From contig NZ_CP026031.1 in assembly GCF_003726095.1 (NCBI RefSeq), positions 682,001 to 746,000 on the forward strand: a stretch of DNA of 64,000 nt, in the 5' to 3' direction. The translations under genes were made by a program, and so were the position numbers. Position 1 is the first letter of the stretch; each line of letters opens with the position of its first letter. Shown in pieces: positions 41,306 to 52,300 of this stretch. The DNA comes from Niallia circulans (GTDB lineage: Bacteria > Bacillota > Bacilli > Bacillales > Cytobacillaceae). Under the pieces are notes generated by a model. The model was not told the origin of the DNA. It did not search any database and saw only the letters and a program-made list of their open reading frames with translations.

Positions 41306-42193
41306 ATGTTTCGTAATGTAGCAGAATTGGTAGAAATAGCAACAACTAGAAGTTTACCGATTTCCGAAATAATGATAGAACAAGAAATGCAAGTAACAGG
41401 AAAAACAAGACAAGAAATTATCGGTCAAATGGAAACGAATCTTCAAGTAATGGAGCAAGCGGTTGAAAGAGGGTTAAAGGGAGTTGTATCCCATTCTGGA
41501 TTAACTGGTGGAGATGCGGTGCTTCTCCAAAACTATATTAAGAAAGGTCAATTTCTTTCCGGAGAGATTATTCTAGATGCGGTAAGTAAAGCTGTTGCAA
41601 CAAATGAAGTAAATGCCGCTATGGGAATGATATGTGCAACACCGACAGCAGGGTCAGCAGGAGTGGTGCCTGGTACGTTATTTGCTGTACAAAATAAACT
41701 GAATCCTACAAGAAAGCAAATGATTGCATTTCTTTTCACATCTGGTGCATTTGGATTTGTTGTGGCAAATAATGCTTCCATCTCAGGTGCGGCAGGGGGA
41801 TGTCAAGCAGAAGTTGGCTCGGCTGCCGGCATGGCTGCAGCAGCAATTGTAGAAATGGCAGGAGGAACACCAGAACAATCAGCACATGCTATGGCCATCA
41901 CGTTAAAGAATATGCTCGGTCTTGTTTGTGATCCAGTTGCTGGATTAGTGGAAGTTCCTTGTGTAAAACGAAATGCAATGGGTGCAGCGAATGCGATGAT
42001 TGCTGCTGATATGGCTTTGGCTGGTATTAAAAGTCGTATCCCCTGTGATGAAGTAATTGATAGTATGTATCGCATTGGTCAGGCAATGCCTACAGCGCTT
42101 AAAGAAACAGCACGGGGAGGGTTGGCAGCAACACCGACAGGTCGCAGGTTAGAAGCTGAAATCTTTGGTAGTGCAGCTGCCGCAAACAAGTGA
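41306..42193 (+). CDS. sdaAA: L-serine dehydratase, iron-sulfur type, alpha subunit
   Basis: Catalytic [4Fe-4S] subunit, 295 aa. Cluster cysteines are in AAMGMICATPTAGSAGV and LGLVCDPVAGLVEVPCVKRNAMGA. Gly/Ala-rich core (ASISGAAGGCQAEVGSAAGMAAAAIVEMAGG) is typical. Ribosome binding site AGGGAGGGG. The stop overlaps the GTG start of recG (GTGA). Confidence 0.96.
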   Translation: MFRNVAELVEIATTRSLPISEIMIEQEMQVTGKTRQEIIGQMETNLQVMEQAVERGLKGVVSHSGLTGGDAVLLQNYIKKGQFLSGEIILDAVSKAVATNEVNAAMGMICATPTAGSAGVVPGTLFAVQNKLNPTRKQMIAFLFTSGAFGFVVANNASISGAAGGCQAEVGSAAGMAAAAIVEMAGGTPEQSAHAMAITLKNMLGLVCDPVAGLVEVPCVKRNAMGAANAMIAADMALAGIKSRIPCDEVIDSMYRIGQAMPTALKETARGGLAATPTGRRLEAEIFGSAAAANK

Positions 42194-44238
42194 GTGAGTC
42201 TTTACAACTATCCGTTGAACATATAAAAGGGGTTGGACCCGAAACAAAAAAACAGTTAGAAGAAATGAATATTCATAAGATTAATGATTTGCTAGAATAT
42301 TTTCCTTATCGCTATGAGGATTATCGTCTGAAAAACCTCGAAGAAATAAAGCATGAAGAAAAAGTGACGGTAGAAGGGAAGGTTCATAGTGAACCATCCC
42401 TTATTTTTTATGGAAGAAAGAAATCTAGATTAACTATAAAGCTATTAGTCGAACAGTACTTAATTACGGTTGTGTTTTTTAATCAGCCCTATTTAAAAAG
42501 TAAATTAGCTGTGCAAGAATTGATTACGGTAACAGGGAAATGGGATCAGCACCGGCAGACCATAACAGCAAACCATTTGCAAATTGGCAGTAATCAAAAG
42601 GGGCATGTATTCGAACCAGTCTATGCTGTAAAAGGGAATATGACCGTAAAAAGTTTACGTAAATATATATCCTCTGCTTTAAATCAATATGGAGAATTAA
42701 TCGAAGAGAATTTTCCCCCTTCGATGTTAACGAAGTATCGTTTGCTGCCTCGAAAGGAAGCACTCAAGATTATCCATTTTCCTGAAAAGAGAGAGGATCT
42801 AACGCAAGCTAGAAGACGTTTTGTGTATGAAGAATTTCTTTTGTTTCAATTAAAAATGAGTGCCTTAAGAAAATACGAAAGAGAACATTCTGGTGGCAAA
42901 AGCCAGCAATATTCCCTTGAAAAACTAACCACTTTCATTAAGGAGCTTCCTTTTCCGTTGACAAATGCTCAAAAAAGGGTAGTAAACGAAATTCTCACAG
43001 ATATGAAAGCAGATGTGCGAATGAATCGTTTACTGCAAGGGGATGTAGGATCAGGGAAAACAATTGTTGCTGCGATTGTGTTATATGCTTCGATCCTTTC
43101 AGGCAACCAAGGTGCGCTAATGGCACCGACAGAAATCCTGGCAGAGCAGCACGCAGATTCGCTGCATCATATTTTTTCAGAATTTGGCGTAACATGTGGT
43201 TTGTTAACAAGCTCTGTTAAAGGTAAAAAAAGAAAAGAATTACTAGCCCAACTAAAAGAAGGGAAAATCGATATTTTAATAGGGACACATGCATTAATCC
43301 AAGATGATGTAGTATTCAAATCATTAGGATTAGTCATTACAGATGAACAGCACCGCTTTGGTGTGGAACAAAGAAGAGTACTGCGGGAGAAGGGGGAAAA
43401 TCCAGATGTTCTGTTTATGACTGCGACCCCAATTCCACGAACGCTTGCCATCACGGTATTTGGTGAGATGGATGTCAGTATTATCGATGAAATGCCAGCA
43501 GGGCGAAAAAACATCGAAACATATTGGGTAAAGCATGATATGTTAACAAGAATCCTGCAGTTTATGGAAAAAGAACTCCAGCAAGGAAGACAAGCTTATG
43601 TAATTTGTCCGTTAATCGAGGAGTCCGAAAAACTGGATGTTCAAAATGCGATCGACGTGCATGCGATGTTATCTACCTTTTTCCAAGGCAGATACAATGT
43701 AGGGCTTATGCATGGAAAACTGCATCCAGAAGAGAAAGATAATATGATGAAACAGTTCAGTCAGAATGAGATCCAAGTGCTTGTAAGTACAACGGTTGTT
43801 GAAGTTGGAGTTAATGTACCAAATGCGACATTTATGCTCGTATATGATGCAGAACGATTTGGGTTATCACAGCTTCATCAGCTAAGAGGGAGAGTAGGGC
43901 GAGGGGATGCCCAGTCTTACTGTGTATTAATCGCAGATCCGAAAACAGATGTTGGCAAAGAACGAATGAAAATTATGACGGAAACAAGCGATGGGTTCGT
44001 GTTAAGTGAGAAGGATCTAGAATTAAGAGGACCAGGAGATTTCTTTGGGAAAAAACAAAGTGGTCTACCTGAATTCAAAATGGGTGATATGATACACGAT
44101 TATCGCATCTTGGAAACAGCAAGAAATGACGCTGCTATCCTAATCGAGTCAACTGCATTCTGGCAAAATGACGACTACAAAGCGCTAAGAGATTCTCTCG
44201 AAGAAACAGGAGTCCTTAACGGAGAAAAGCTAGATTAA
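42190..44238 (+). CDS. recG: ATP-dependent DNA helicase RecG
   Basis: Remodels stalled forks and branch-migrates Holliday junctions. 682 aa: wedge/OB domain at the N terminus, Walker A GDVGSGKT, MAPTEILAEQH, the DEQHRFGVEQR box, MTATPIPRTLA, and VVEVGVNVPNATFM plus QLRGRVGRG. The GTG start is chosen from the overlap with sdaAA and the family N terminus (SLQLSVEHIKGVGPETKKQL). Confidence 0.97.
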   Translation: MSESLQLSVEHIKGVGPETKKQLEEMNIHKINDLLEYFPYRYEDYRLKNLEEIKHEEKVTVEGKVHSEPSLIFYGRKKSRLTIKLLVEQYLITVVFFNQPYLKSKLAVQELITVTGKWDQHRQTITANHLQIGSNQKGHVFEPVYAVKGNMTVKSLRKYISSALNQYGELIEENFPPSMLTKYRLLPRKEALKIIHFPEKREDLTQARRRFVYEEFLLFQLKMSALRKYEREHSGGKSQQYSLEKLTTFIKELPFPLTNAQKRVVNEILTDMKADVRMNRLLQGDVGSGKTIVAAIVLYASILSGNQGALMAPTEILAEQHADSLHHIFSEFGVTCGLLTSSVKGKKRKELLAQLKEGKIDILIGTHALIQDDVVFKSLGLVITDEQHRFGVEQRRVLREKGENPDVLFMTATPIPRTLAITVFGEMDVSIIDEMPAGRKNIETYWVKHDMLTRILQFMEKELQQGRQAYVICPLIEESEKLDVQNAIDVHAMLSTFFQGRYNVGLMHGKLHPEEKDNMMKQFSQNEIQVLVSTTVVEVGVNVPNATFMLVYDAERFGLSQLHQLRGRVGRGDAQSYCVLIADPKTDVGKERMKIMTETSDGFVLSEKDLELRGPGDFFGKKQSGLPEFKMGDMIHDYRILETARNDAAILIESTAFWQNDDYKALRDSLEETGVLNGEKLD

Positions 44239-44443
44239 TCACAATATATTTTCTAGTAAATAACAAGTTTAAGTATGTTGACATCTTTTTTATAGAGAGA
44301 GTTTAGGAATCATAAAGTAGCTTGAATAACCGCAGATAACATAAGAATAGTATAGCCCCTTATCGTACAGCTGGAAAAGATAGGGTAGGGAATTCAGGCT
44401 GAGGTTTATGTTTTTATTCACTAGCGGAGAACAAAACTTCGGC

Positions 44444-44472
44444 TTGCAATCCCATTGTATAAATTATATACT
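44444..44472 (+). promoter_or_regulatory. Promoter of the fapR-plsX-fabD-fabG operon
   Basis: TTGCAA (44444-44449), 17-nt spacer, TATACT (44467-44472). The FapR operator begins 4 nt downstream, over the expected start point. Confidence 0.8.
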
Positions 44473-44475
44473 ACT

Positions 44476-44494
44476 ATTAGTACCTAGTCTTAAT
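44476..44494. promoter_or_regulatory. FapR operator
   Basis: ATTAGTACCTAGTCTTAAT matches the known FapR box of Bacillus lipid genes (inverted repeat around TTAGTACC). Located just downstream of the -10 and 20 nt before fapR, consistent with autorepression relieved by malonyl-CoA. Confidence 0.88.
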
Positions 44495-44513
44495 AGTGCG
44501 GTGGTGTGAATAA

Positions 44514-45077
44514 ATGAAGAGGAACAAAAGAGAACGTCAAGAGCTTTTAGTGGAGACAATCAAGGAAACTCCATTTATTACAGACGAGGAATTGGCGGAA
44601 AAATTCTCTGTTAGTGTACAGACGATAAGACTAGATCGGTTAGAACTATCCATTCCAGAGCTTAGAGAGCGCATTAAAAATGTCGCCAAACAATCACTTG
44701 AAGACGAAGTGAAAGCATTGCCTATCGAAGAAGTCATTGGTGAAATAATCGATATGGAATTAGATAGTTCAGCTATATCTATCTTTGAAGTGAAAGAAGA
44801 GCATGTTTTTAAAAGAAATGGTATTGCAAGGGGGCATCATCTCTTTGCACAAGCGAATTCTCTTGCGGTAGCCCTAATTAACGATGAACTAGCACTAACG
44901 GCAAAAGCCAGTATTCATTTTACGAGATCGGTTAAATTAGGTGAACGAATTATTGCTAAAGCAAAAGTAAAGCATATAGATAGTATAACTGGCAGAACAA
45001 CAGTAGAAGTGAATAGTTATGTGAACACAGAATTAGTTTTTAAAGGTGAATTTGACATGTACCGTGCCAAAAGATAA
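44514..45077 (+). CDS. fapR: Malonyl-CoA-responsive transcription factor FapR
   Basis: Global repressor of fatty acid and phospholipid synthesis. 187 aa: DeoR-like helix-turn-helix (about residues 20-45, [23 protein letters not shown]) and a C-terminal hot-dog domain that binds malonyl-CoA ([42 protein letters not shown]). Its own operator sits just upstream. plsX follows 13 nt after the stop. Confidence 0.97.
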   Translation: MKRNKRERQELLVETIKETPFITDEELAEKFSVSVQTIRLDRLELSIPELRERIKNVAKQSLEDEVKALPIEEVIGEIIDMELDSSAISIFEVKEEHVFKRNGIARGHHLFAQANSLAVALINDELALTAKASIHFTRSVKLGERIIAKAKVKHIDSITGRTTVEVNSYVNTELVFKGEFDMYRAKR

Positions 45078-45090
45078 AGGAGTAATCAAT

Positions 45091-46077
45091 ATGATGAAAA
45101 TTGCAATGGATGCAATGGGGGGAGACAATGCCCCAAAGGAAATAGTTATTGGTGCCCAAAAAGCAATTGAAACTTTTTCAGACCTAGAGATACTTCTTGT
45201 TGGGGACGAAAAACAGATTCAAGCTTCTCTAACCAATAAAGAACGAATCAACATTTTACATACAGAAGAGCAAATTTTAGCAACAGATGAACCAGTAAGA
45301 GCAGTACGCAGGAAAAAAACAGCTAGTATGGTCCTTGGTGCTACAGAAGTAAAAGAGGGAAGAGCAGATGCGTTCATATCAGCAGGAAATACAGGTGCCT
45401 TAATGGCAACTGGATTATTCGTTGTTGGTAGAATGGAGGGGATTGACCGCCCAGCATTAGCACCAACCTTGCCGACGATTGGTGGAGAAGGATTCCTTTT
45501 ACTTGATGTTGGTGCAAATGTAGACGCTAAGCCAGAAAACTTAGTTCAATATGCCATGATGGGGAGCATCTATTCTGAAAAAGTAAGAGGAGTTGCTAAA
45601 CCAAGAGTCGGCTTATTGAACATTGGAACAGAAGAGAAAAAGGGAAATGAGTTAACAAAGAAAACCTTTGAACTTCTCCAAAATACCAATATTCATTTTA
45701 TCGGAAATGTGGAAGCACGTGATTTGCTTGAAGGAGTATGTGATGTTGCTGTGACAGACGGTTTTACAGGAAATATGATTTTAAAAACGGTTGAGGGAAC
45801 AGCAATGTCGATGTTTAAAATGATTAAGGCCGAGTTAATGAGCAGCTTTACTTCTAAAATGGCTGCTGCTGTCTTGAAGCCTAATCTAAAGCAGATTAAA
45901 AATAAGTTAGATTATTCAGAGTATGGCGGAGCTGCCTTATTCGGTTTAAATGCCCCTGTAATCAAGGCCCATGGTTCGTCTGATAGTCAAGCGGTTTTTA
46001 GTGCAATCAGACAAACAAGAGAATTTGTGCAATCAGGGGTAGTCGCTCAAATTAAGGATGCAATGGAGAATAAATAG
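45091..46077 (+). CDS. plsX: Phosphate acyltransferase PlsX
   Basis: Converts acyl-ACP to acyl-phosphate for PlsY. About 329 aa: [18 protein letters not shown], the [13 protein letters not shown] phosphate-binding loop, [24 protein letters not shown] and [24 protein letters not shown] 45091 (or the adjacent ATG 45094) follows AAAGGAG; an upstream in-frame start inside fapR is rejected. FakA product enters the pathway at this level. Confidence 0.97.
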   Translation: MMKIAMDAMGGDNAPKEIVIGAQKAIETFSDLEILLVGDEKQIQASLTNKERINILHTEEQILATDEPVRAVRRKKTASMVLGATEVKEGRADAFISAGNTGALMATGLFVVGRMEGIDRPALAPTLPTIGGEGFLLLDVGANVDAKPENLVQYAMMGSIYSEKVRGVAKPRVGLLNIGTEEKKGNELTKKTFELLQNTNIHFIGNVEARDLLEGVCDVAVTDGFTGNMILKTVEGTAMSMFKMIKAELMSSFTSKMAAAVLKPNLKQIKNKLDYSEYGGAALFGLNAPVIKAHGSSDSQAVFSAIRQTREFVQSGVVAQIKDAMENK

Positions 46078-46131
46078 AGACAGATATAGTGAATTCCACT
46101 TCTAATGGGAAGAAAAGGAGAGTAAAAATAA

Positions 46132-47076
46132 ATGAGTAAAATCGCTTTTGTTTTTCCAGGTCAAGGCTCACAAGTAGTTGGAATGGGAAAAGATTTATTT
46201 GAACAATTTGAACCGGCAGCAAATGTATTTAAAAAAGCGGATCAAAAATTAAACTTTTCTTTGACGGACTTAATTTTTGATGGACCAAAGGAAGAGCTTA
46301 CGCTTACCCATAATACACAGCCAGCTTTACTTACAACAAGCATCGCCATTTTAGAACATTTTAAGCAGTTTAATATACAGCCAGATTTTGTTGCTGGTCA
46401 TAGCTTAGGTGAGTATTCAGCGTTAGTAGCAGCAGGTGTGCTATCTTTTGAAGAGGCTGTATATGCGGTTCGCAAACGTGGAGAATATATGCAAGAAGCT
46501 GTTCCAGCAGGCGAAGGAGCAATGGCCGCTGTGCTTGGATTAGAAAGAGAGAAATTAACTGCGGTCACACACGAGATTTCAGATGCAGGTAATTCTGTAC
46601 AGTTGGCTAATCTTAATTGTCCTGGACAAATTGTAATCTCAGGAACAACAAAGGGTGTTGAATTAGCGGGAGAAAGAGCGAAGGAAGCAGGTGCAAAGCG
46701 TGCAATTCCTCTGGAAGTAAGTGGTCCCTTCCATTCTGAGTTAATGAAACCAGCAGCGGAAAAATTTGCATCTGTATTAGATGGATTGCAATTAACAGAT
46801 GCAAAAATTCCTGTCATTGCTAATGTAACGGCAGCTCCAATTCAAGATCACGCAGAAATAAAAACAAAGCTGGTGGAGCAATTGTATTCATCTGTCCTTT
46901 GGGAAGATTCCGTTCGCAACATGCTTGATTTAGGGGTAGATACATTTATTGAAATTGGACCTGGTAAAGTTCTTTCCGGTTTAATCAAGAAAATTGATCG
47001 AAAAGCAAAAGTATATGCTGTAAATGATATAGAAACAAGTAGTAAAGTTGCAGAAGAATTAAAGGGGGATATGTAA
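46132..47076 (+). CDS. fabD: Malonyl-CoA:ACP transacylase
   Basis: Loads malonyl onto ACP. 314 aa: FPGQGSQVVGMGKDL, the nucleophile elbow GHS91LGEYSALVAAG, conserved Gln in the LTHNTQPALL segment, and PFHSELMKPA with the catalytic His. AAAGGAGAG upstream of ATG. The fabG start follows without a gap. Confidence 0.97.
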   Translation: MSKIAFVFPGQGSQVVGMGKDLFEQFEPAANVFKKADQKLNFSLTDLIFDGPKEELTLTHNTQPALLTTSIAILEHFKQFNIQPDFVAGHSLGEYSALVAAGVLSFEEAVYAVRKRGEYMQEAVPAGEGAMAAVLGLEREKLTAVTHEISDAGNSVQLANLNCPGQIVISGTTKGVELAGERAKEAGAKRAIPLEVSGPFHSELMKPAAEKFASVLDGLQLTDAKIPVIANVTAAPIQDHAEIKTKLVEQLYSSVLWEDSVRNMLDLGVDTFIEIGPGKVLSGLIKKIDRKAKVYAVNDIETSSKVAEELKGDM

Positions 47077-47820
<744 letters not shown>

Positions 47821-47882
47821 TCTTTCCTAAACAAAGGGAAAAATGCGAATAGTAAGAGAATAAACATCAGATAAAGTTCTCA

Positions 47883-47911
47883 TTTATTATTTCGTTAAAA
47901 TACTCTATAAT
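47883..47911 (+). promoter_or_regulatory. Possible acpP promoter
   Basis: A perfect TATAAT at 47906-47911 lies 23 nt before the acpP start. The -35 candidate TTTATT at 17-nt spacing is weak. A dedicated promoter would fit the high need for ACP. Confidence 0.5.
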
Positions 47912-47934
47912 GCATTTGAGGGGAGGTGAAATAA

Positions 47935-48165
47935 ATGGCAGATGTATTAGAGCGTGTAACAAAAATCGTTGTAGATCGTCTTGGCGTAGAAGAATCAGAA
48001 GTAACTTTAGAGGCTTCTTTCAAAGATGATTTAGGGGCTGACTCTCTTGATGTAGTTGAACTTGTTATGGAATTAGAAGATGAGTTTGATATGGAAATTT
48101 CTGACGATGATGCTGAAAAGATTTCTACAGTTGGTGATGCTGTGAACTACATAAGTAATCGCTAA
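47935..48165 (+). CDS. acpP: Acyl carrier protein
   Basis: 76-aa acidic carrier; Ser37 in GADSLD receives the phosphopantetheine arm. [20 protein letters not shown] and the helix [22 protein letters not shown] are characteristic. Strong ribosome binding site GGGGAGGTGA. A terminator follows at once. Confidence 0.98.
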   Translation: MADVLERVTKIVVDRLGVEESEVTLEASFKDDLGADSLDVVELVMELEDEFDMEISDDDAEKISTVGDAVNYISNR

Positions 48166-48174
48166 TCAATGTTT

Positions 48175-48207
48175 AAAAGCTCCGTTATAACGGGGCTTTT
48201 AATTTTG
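48175..48207 (+). terminator. Terminator after acpP
   Basis: AAAAGCTCCGTT-ATAA-CGGGGCTTTT stem with one or two wobbles followed by AATTTTG; starts 9 nt after the stop codon. Confidence 0.82.
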
Positions 48208-48592
48208 TATGTTAGCGATGATTTATGTATATTCTATGATTGTAGAAATATCAGGGAAATCCATTATGAAAATGGCTCTAAGAATAGATGACAATATCTG
48301 TTTGTTTGATGTATACTAATAACTAAATACCTATTATTATAGGCAAAATATTAGTTGTTGGACGGATAGATAGCGATTCGTGCAAATGAATAACAAATAC
48401 AGCGTTTATTGACGCATAAAAGGATAGAAATAGTTTTTCTTATGTGAAGTGGGGTTAGCCCCCTAGTGGTAGCCCGATTTCTGTAATAGAAAAGGCTTGG
48501 AGAGAAAAAACTTTCCAAGTTTCTTTGCGTTTTTTATCTTTTTTACTTAAACTTGAAATGAATTGTAAACTTAGTGCTAAGGTGGATGCAAA
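48208..48592 (+). other. Intergenic region between acpP and rnc
   Basis: No gene seen. A small CCTAT-TATT-ATAGG hairpin near 48329-48342 and a stem CTTGGAGAG / CTTTCCAAG (48496-48519) followed by T-rich sequence, which looks like an attenuator or weak terminator ahead of rnc. The rnc ribosome binding site AAGGTGG is at 48579-48585. Confidence 0.5.
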
Positions 48593-49333
48593 ATGCGAGG
48601 CAATCGAAAAGACAAAAGAACTGTTCGACCAAATGAGAAAAAAATGAAAGAACTCCAAGATAAATTGGGGATTCATTTTACGAATGAAAAACTATTAAAG
48701 CAAGCTTTTACCCATTCATCATATGTGAATGAGCATCGAAGAAAACCACATGAAGATAACGAAAGATTAGAATTTCTTGGGGATGCTGTTCTGGAATTAA
48801 CGGTTTCTAAATTTCTTTTCAATAAATTCCCGATGATGAGCGAAGGTGAGCTGACTAAATTGCGAGCTGCAATCGTTTGTGAACCATCGCTTGTTTCCTT
48901 TGCTAATGAACTTTCCTTTGGTAAGTATGTGCTCTTAGGTAAAGGAGAGGAAATGACTGGGGGAAGAACTAGACCAGCGCTGCTTGCTGATGTATTTGAA
49001 GCGTTTATTGGTGCTTTATATTTAGACCAAGGATTAGACTCAGTGGTAGCATTTTTAGAGGAAGTTATATTCCCGAAAATTAATAACGGTGCTTTTTCTC
49101 ATGTGATGGATTTTAAAAGTCAACTACAAGAATATGTACAAAGAGATGCTGTTGGAACAATCGAGTATAAAATATTACTTGAAAAAGGACCCGCACACAA
49201 TAGAGAGTTTATTTCACAAGTCTTTTTAAATAATCGAGAACTTGGAACAGGTATGGGGCGTTCCAAGAAAGAAGCAGAGCAGCAAGCTGCCCAAAAATCA
49301 TTATTAATGCTAAAGGCGGAAAGTGAAAACTAA
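48593..49333 (+). CDS. rnc: Ribonuclease III
   Basis: Double-strand-specific endoribonuclease, 246 aa. The signature [13 protein letters not shown] and the downstream acidic residues in [18 protein letters not shown] form the catalytic site; the C-terminal dsRBD ([16 protein letters not shown] ... [18 protein letters not shown]) is complete. It precedes smc as in B. subtilis. Confidence 0.97.
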   Translation: MRGNRKDKRTVRPNEKKMKELQDKLGIHFTNEKLLKQAFTHSSYVNEHRRKPHEDNERLEFLGDAVLELTVSKFLFNKFPMMSEGELTKLRAAIVCEPSLVSFANELSFGKYVLLGKGEEMTGGRTRPALLADVFEAFIGALYLDQGLDSVVAFLEEVIFPKINNGAFSHVMDFKSQLQEYVQRDAVGTIEYKILLEKGPAHNREFISQVFLNNRELGTGMGRSKKEAEQQAAQKSLLMLKAESEN

Positions 49334-49393
49334 ATGCTCAAGAAAACAAACGAAGAAAAACAACTAGAGGAAAACAAGGAAGAATCGGGGTGA
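49334..49393 (+). CDS. Possible 19-codon peptide between rnc and smc
   Basis: An ATG immediately after the rnc TAA opens a frame of 19 very polar residues (MLKKTNEEKQLEENKEESG). Its TGA lies in the smc ribosome binding site (GGGGTGAGG). It may be a translational coupling device or chance; no recognised peptide. Confidence 0.25.
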   Translation: MLKKTNEEKQLEENKEESG

Positions 49394-49397
49394 GGTC

Positions 49398-52300
49398 ATG
49401 TTCTTAAAACGGTTAGATGTTATCGGTTTTAAGTCATTTGCAGATCGGATTTCTGTCGATTTTGTGCCAGGTGTGACAGCAGTAGTAGGACCAAACGGAA
49501 GTGGAAAGAGTAATATTACGGATGCAATTCGTTGGGTACTTGGAGAACAATCTGCAAAGTCTTTGCGTGGAAGTAAGATGGAGGATGTTATCTTTTCAGG
49601 TAGTGACTCAAGAAAAGCGGTTAACTTTGCAGAAGTAACGTTAACTTTAGAAAATGAAGATCATTTCCTGCCATTGGATTTCCATGAAGTAAGTGTGACG
49701 AGGCGTGTATATCGATCAGGAGATAGTGAATTTTTAATTAATAAACAATCTTGTCGTCTAAAAGATATTATTGATTTATTTATGGACTCGGGGCTTGGGC
49801 GCGAGGCATTTTCGATTATCAGTCAGGGAAAAGTCGAAGAAATTTTAAATAGTAAGGCAGAAGATCGCCGGTCTATCTTTGAAGAAGCAGCAGGTGTATT
49901 GAAATATAAAACTCGTAAGAAAAAAGCAGAAGGCAAGCTTGTAGAAACACAAGATAATCTGAATCGTGTAAATGACATATTACATGAATTAGAAAGTCAG
50001 GTTGAGCCACTAAAGATTCAAAGCTCAATGGCTAAAGAATATCTACATCATCGTGAAAATCTTGAATCGATTGAAGTAGCCTTAATGGTTCATGATATCG
50101 AAGAAGCGCATGAGCGATTTGAAGCTATTTCAAAGCAATTAGAAACATATAAACAAGAAGAACTAAAACTATCCTCCATGCTGCAAAATAAGGAAGCGAA
50201 GATGGAGGAAGTGAAAAATGAAGTTGCCGCTTTAGATGAATCGATTGATGATCTTCAACAAGTACTTCTTTTAGTGAGTGAAGAATTAGAAAAATTAGAA
50301 GGTCGAAAAGAAGTATTAAAAGAGCGAAAAAAGAATGCAACACAAAATCGAGATCAGCTTGAAAAGAGCAAAGTGGAGCTACAAGAAAGAGTAGAAACCC
50401 TTGTGTTGCAAAAAGAAGAGCAACAAAAGCTTGTTCATGAATTGCAAGCAGAGTCGAAAGCGATTGAAGAAACTTTAAAAGCTAATGAAAAAAATCTTGC
50501 TCTTTTTAATGAAAACCTAGAAGAAAAAATTGAGATGCTAAAAAGCGACTATATTGAGATAGTGAGTAATCAAGCAGCGGCAAAAAATGAATTGAATTCG
50601 GTTATTCAGCAACTAGAAAATCATGAAAAAAGAACGTCGCAGCTTGATGAAGAAAATGCTAATTTTACAAATGAACGTATGCATATTCAAGAAAAAAAGA
50701 CTAAGTTTATGGAGAAATTAAAGGAACTTTCTGATGAACTGGAGAAATGGTCTAAACAATGGCAGGAAAAGCAAAGTCATTTTCAAGGAATAGAAGCAAA
50801 GGTTCAACAAGTCGAGAAGGCACTATATCAATCATACCAATATGCACAGCAGGCGAAATCACGTAAAGAAATGCTTGAGGAATTAGAAGATGACTATTCT
50901 GGATTTTTCCACGGAGTAAAGGAAGTACTTAAAGCTAGAGGGAAATCCTTACAAGGGATCAGAGGTGCAGTTGCGGAATTAATGCAAGTGCCAAAGGAAT
51001 ATAGTGTGAGCTTAGAGATTGCATTAGGTGGATCGATGCAGCATATTGTGGTGGAAACAGAACAAAATGGTCGTGAAGCAATCGCTTTTTTAAAAAAGAA
51101 TGGGTTTGGACGAGCTACGTTTTTACCAATGAATGTGATTAAGGGAAAAACGCTTGCTGATTCCCAACTCCGATTAATTCAAGGGCATCCATCCTTTATT
51201 GGGGTTGCGGCAGATTTGATTAATTATGACAGTCAATATCGGGAAATTATCCGCAGTTTATTAGGAAATGTTGTGATTACGAAGGACTTAAAGGGCGCCA
51301 ATGAGATGGCAAAAATTCTTCAATATCGTTCCCGCTTTGTAACGTTAGAAGGGGAGATAGTTAATCCTGGTGGGTCGATGACTGGTGGAGCGATGAAGCA
51401 GAAACAAGCTTCGATCATCACTAGAAAAGGCGAATTAGAAGAGCTTAAGAAAAAGATTTTTGAAATGGATAAAACATCTTTAAAGCTTGAGGAACAGCTG
51501 AAAAAAGGAAAAGCAGCATTGCAAGCAGAAGAATCATCGATAGAAGAAGCGCGCTTAAAGGTGGAAGATCTTCGTTTCCAAATTCAAACATGGAAAGATG
51601 ACTTAAAAGAGGTGGAATTCGAAGAAAGAGCAATGAATGATAAATTGTCTCTATATGACCGCAATAAGGCCGATTCACATCAAGAGCAAGAGCTTCTGCA
51701 GCAAAGAAGAACTGTTTTGCAAGAAAAACTGGAACAGCAAAGTAAAAAGTTATCTGAATTGGATAAAGAGATTGCTTTAGTTACCGAGCAAAAAAATAAA
51801 CAAACAGTTTCAAAAGAATCAGTCGTAAATACAATTAGTGATTTACGAATTCAATCGGCAGCTAAAAAGGAACAGCTCCGCCATGAAAAGGATAAGTTAG
51901 CAGCTATCATTCAAGAACATGAATCAACTGAAGAAAAGTGGGAGCTTGTCAAAGAGGACTTACGCTTGCTTTCTTCTGAAATGAGTAATTCTCATTCAGG
52001 GGAAGCGACATTAGAAGAAGCAGCAGAACAAAAATTGCAAGAAAAGCAAGAAACGATCCAGCTTATTTCTTTACGCAGAGAGGAAAGATTGCAAAAACAA
52101 ATGCGCTTAGAAGAGCTGGAGCTGGAAACAAAGGAGCAGCGCAGGCTTCATAGAGGGATTGTTCAGGCACTAAAGGATGAAGAAGTTAAATTAAACCGTG
52201 TAGACGTGGAATTAGATACACGATTAACGAATCTACGCGAGGAATACTTATTAACGTATGAAGGGGCTAAGCTTGATTATCCTTTAACATTAGAAGTCGA

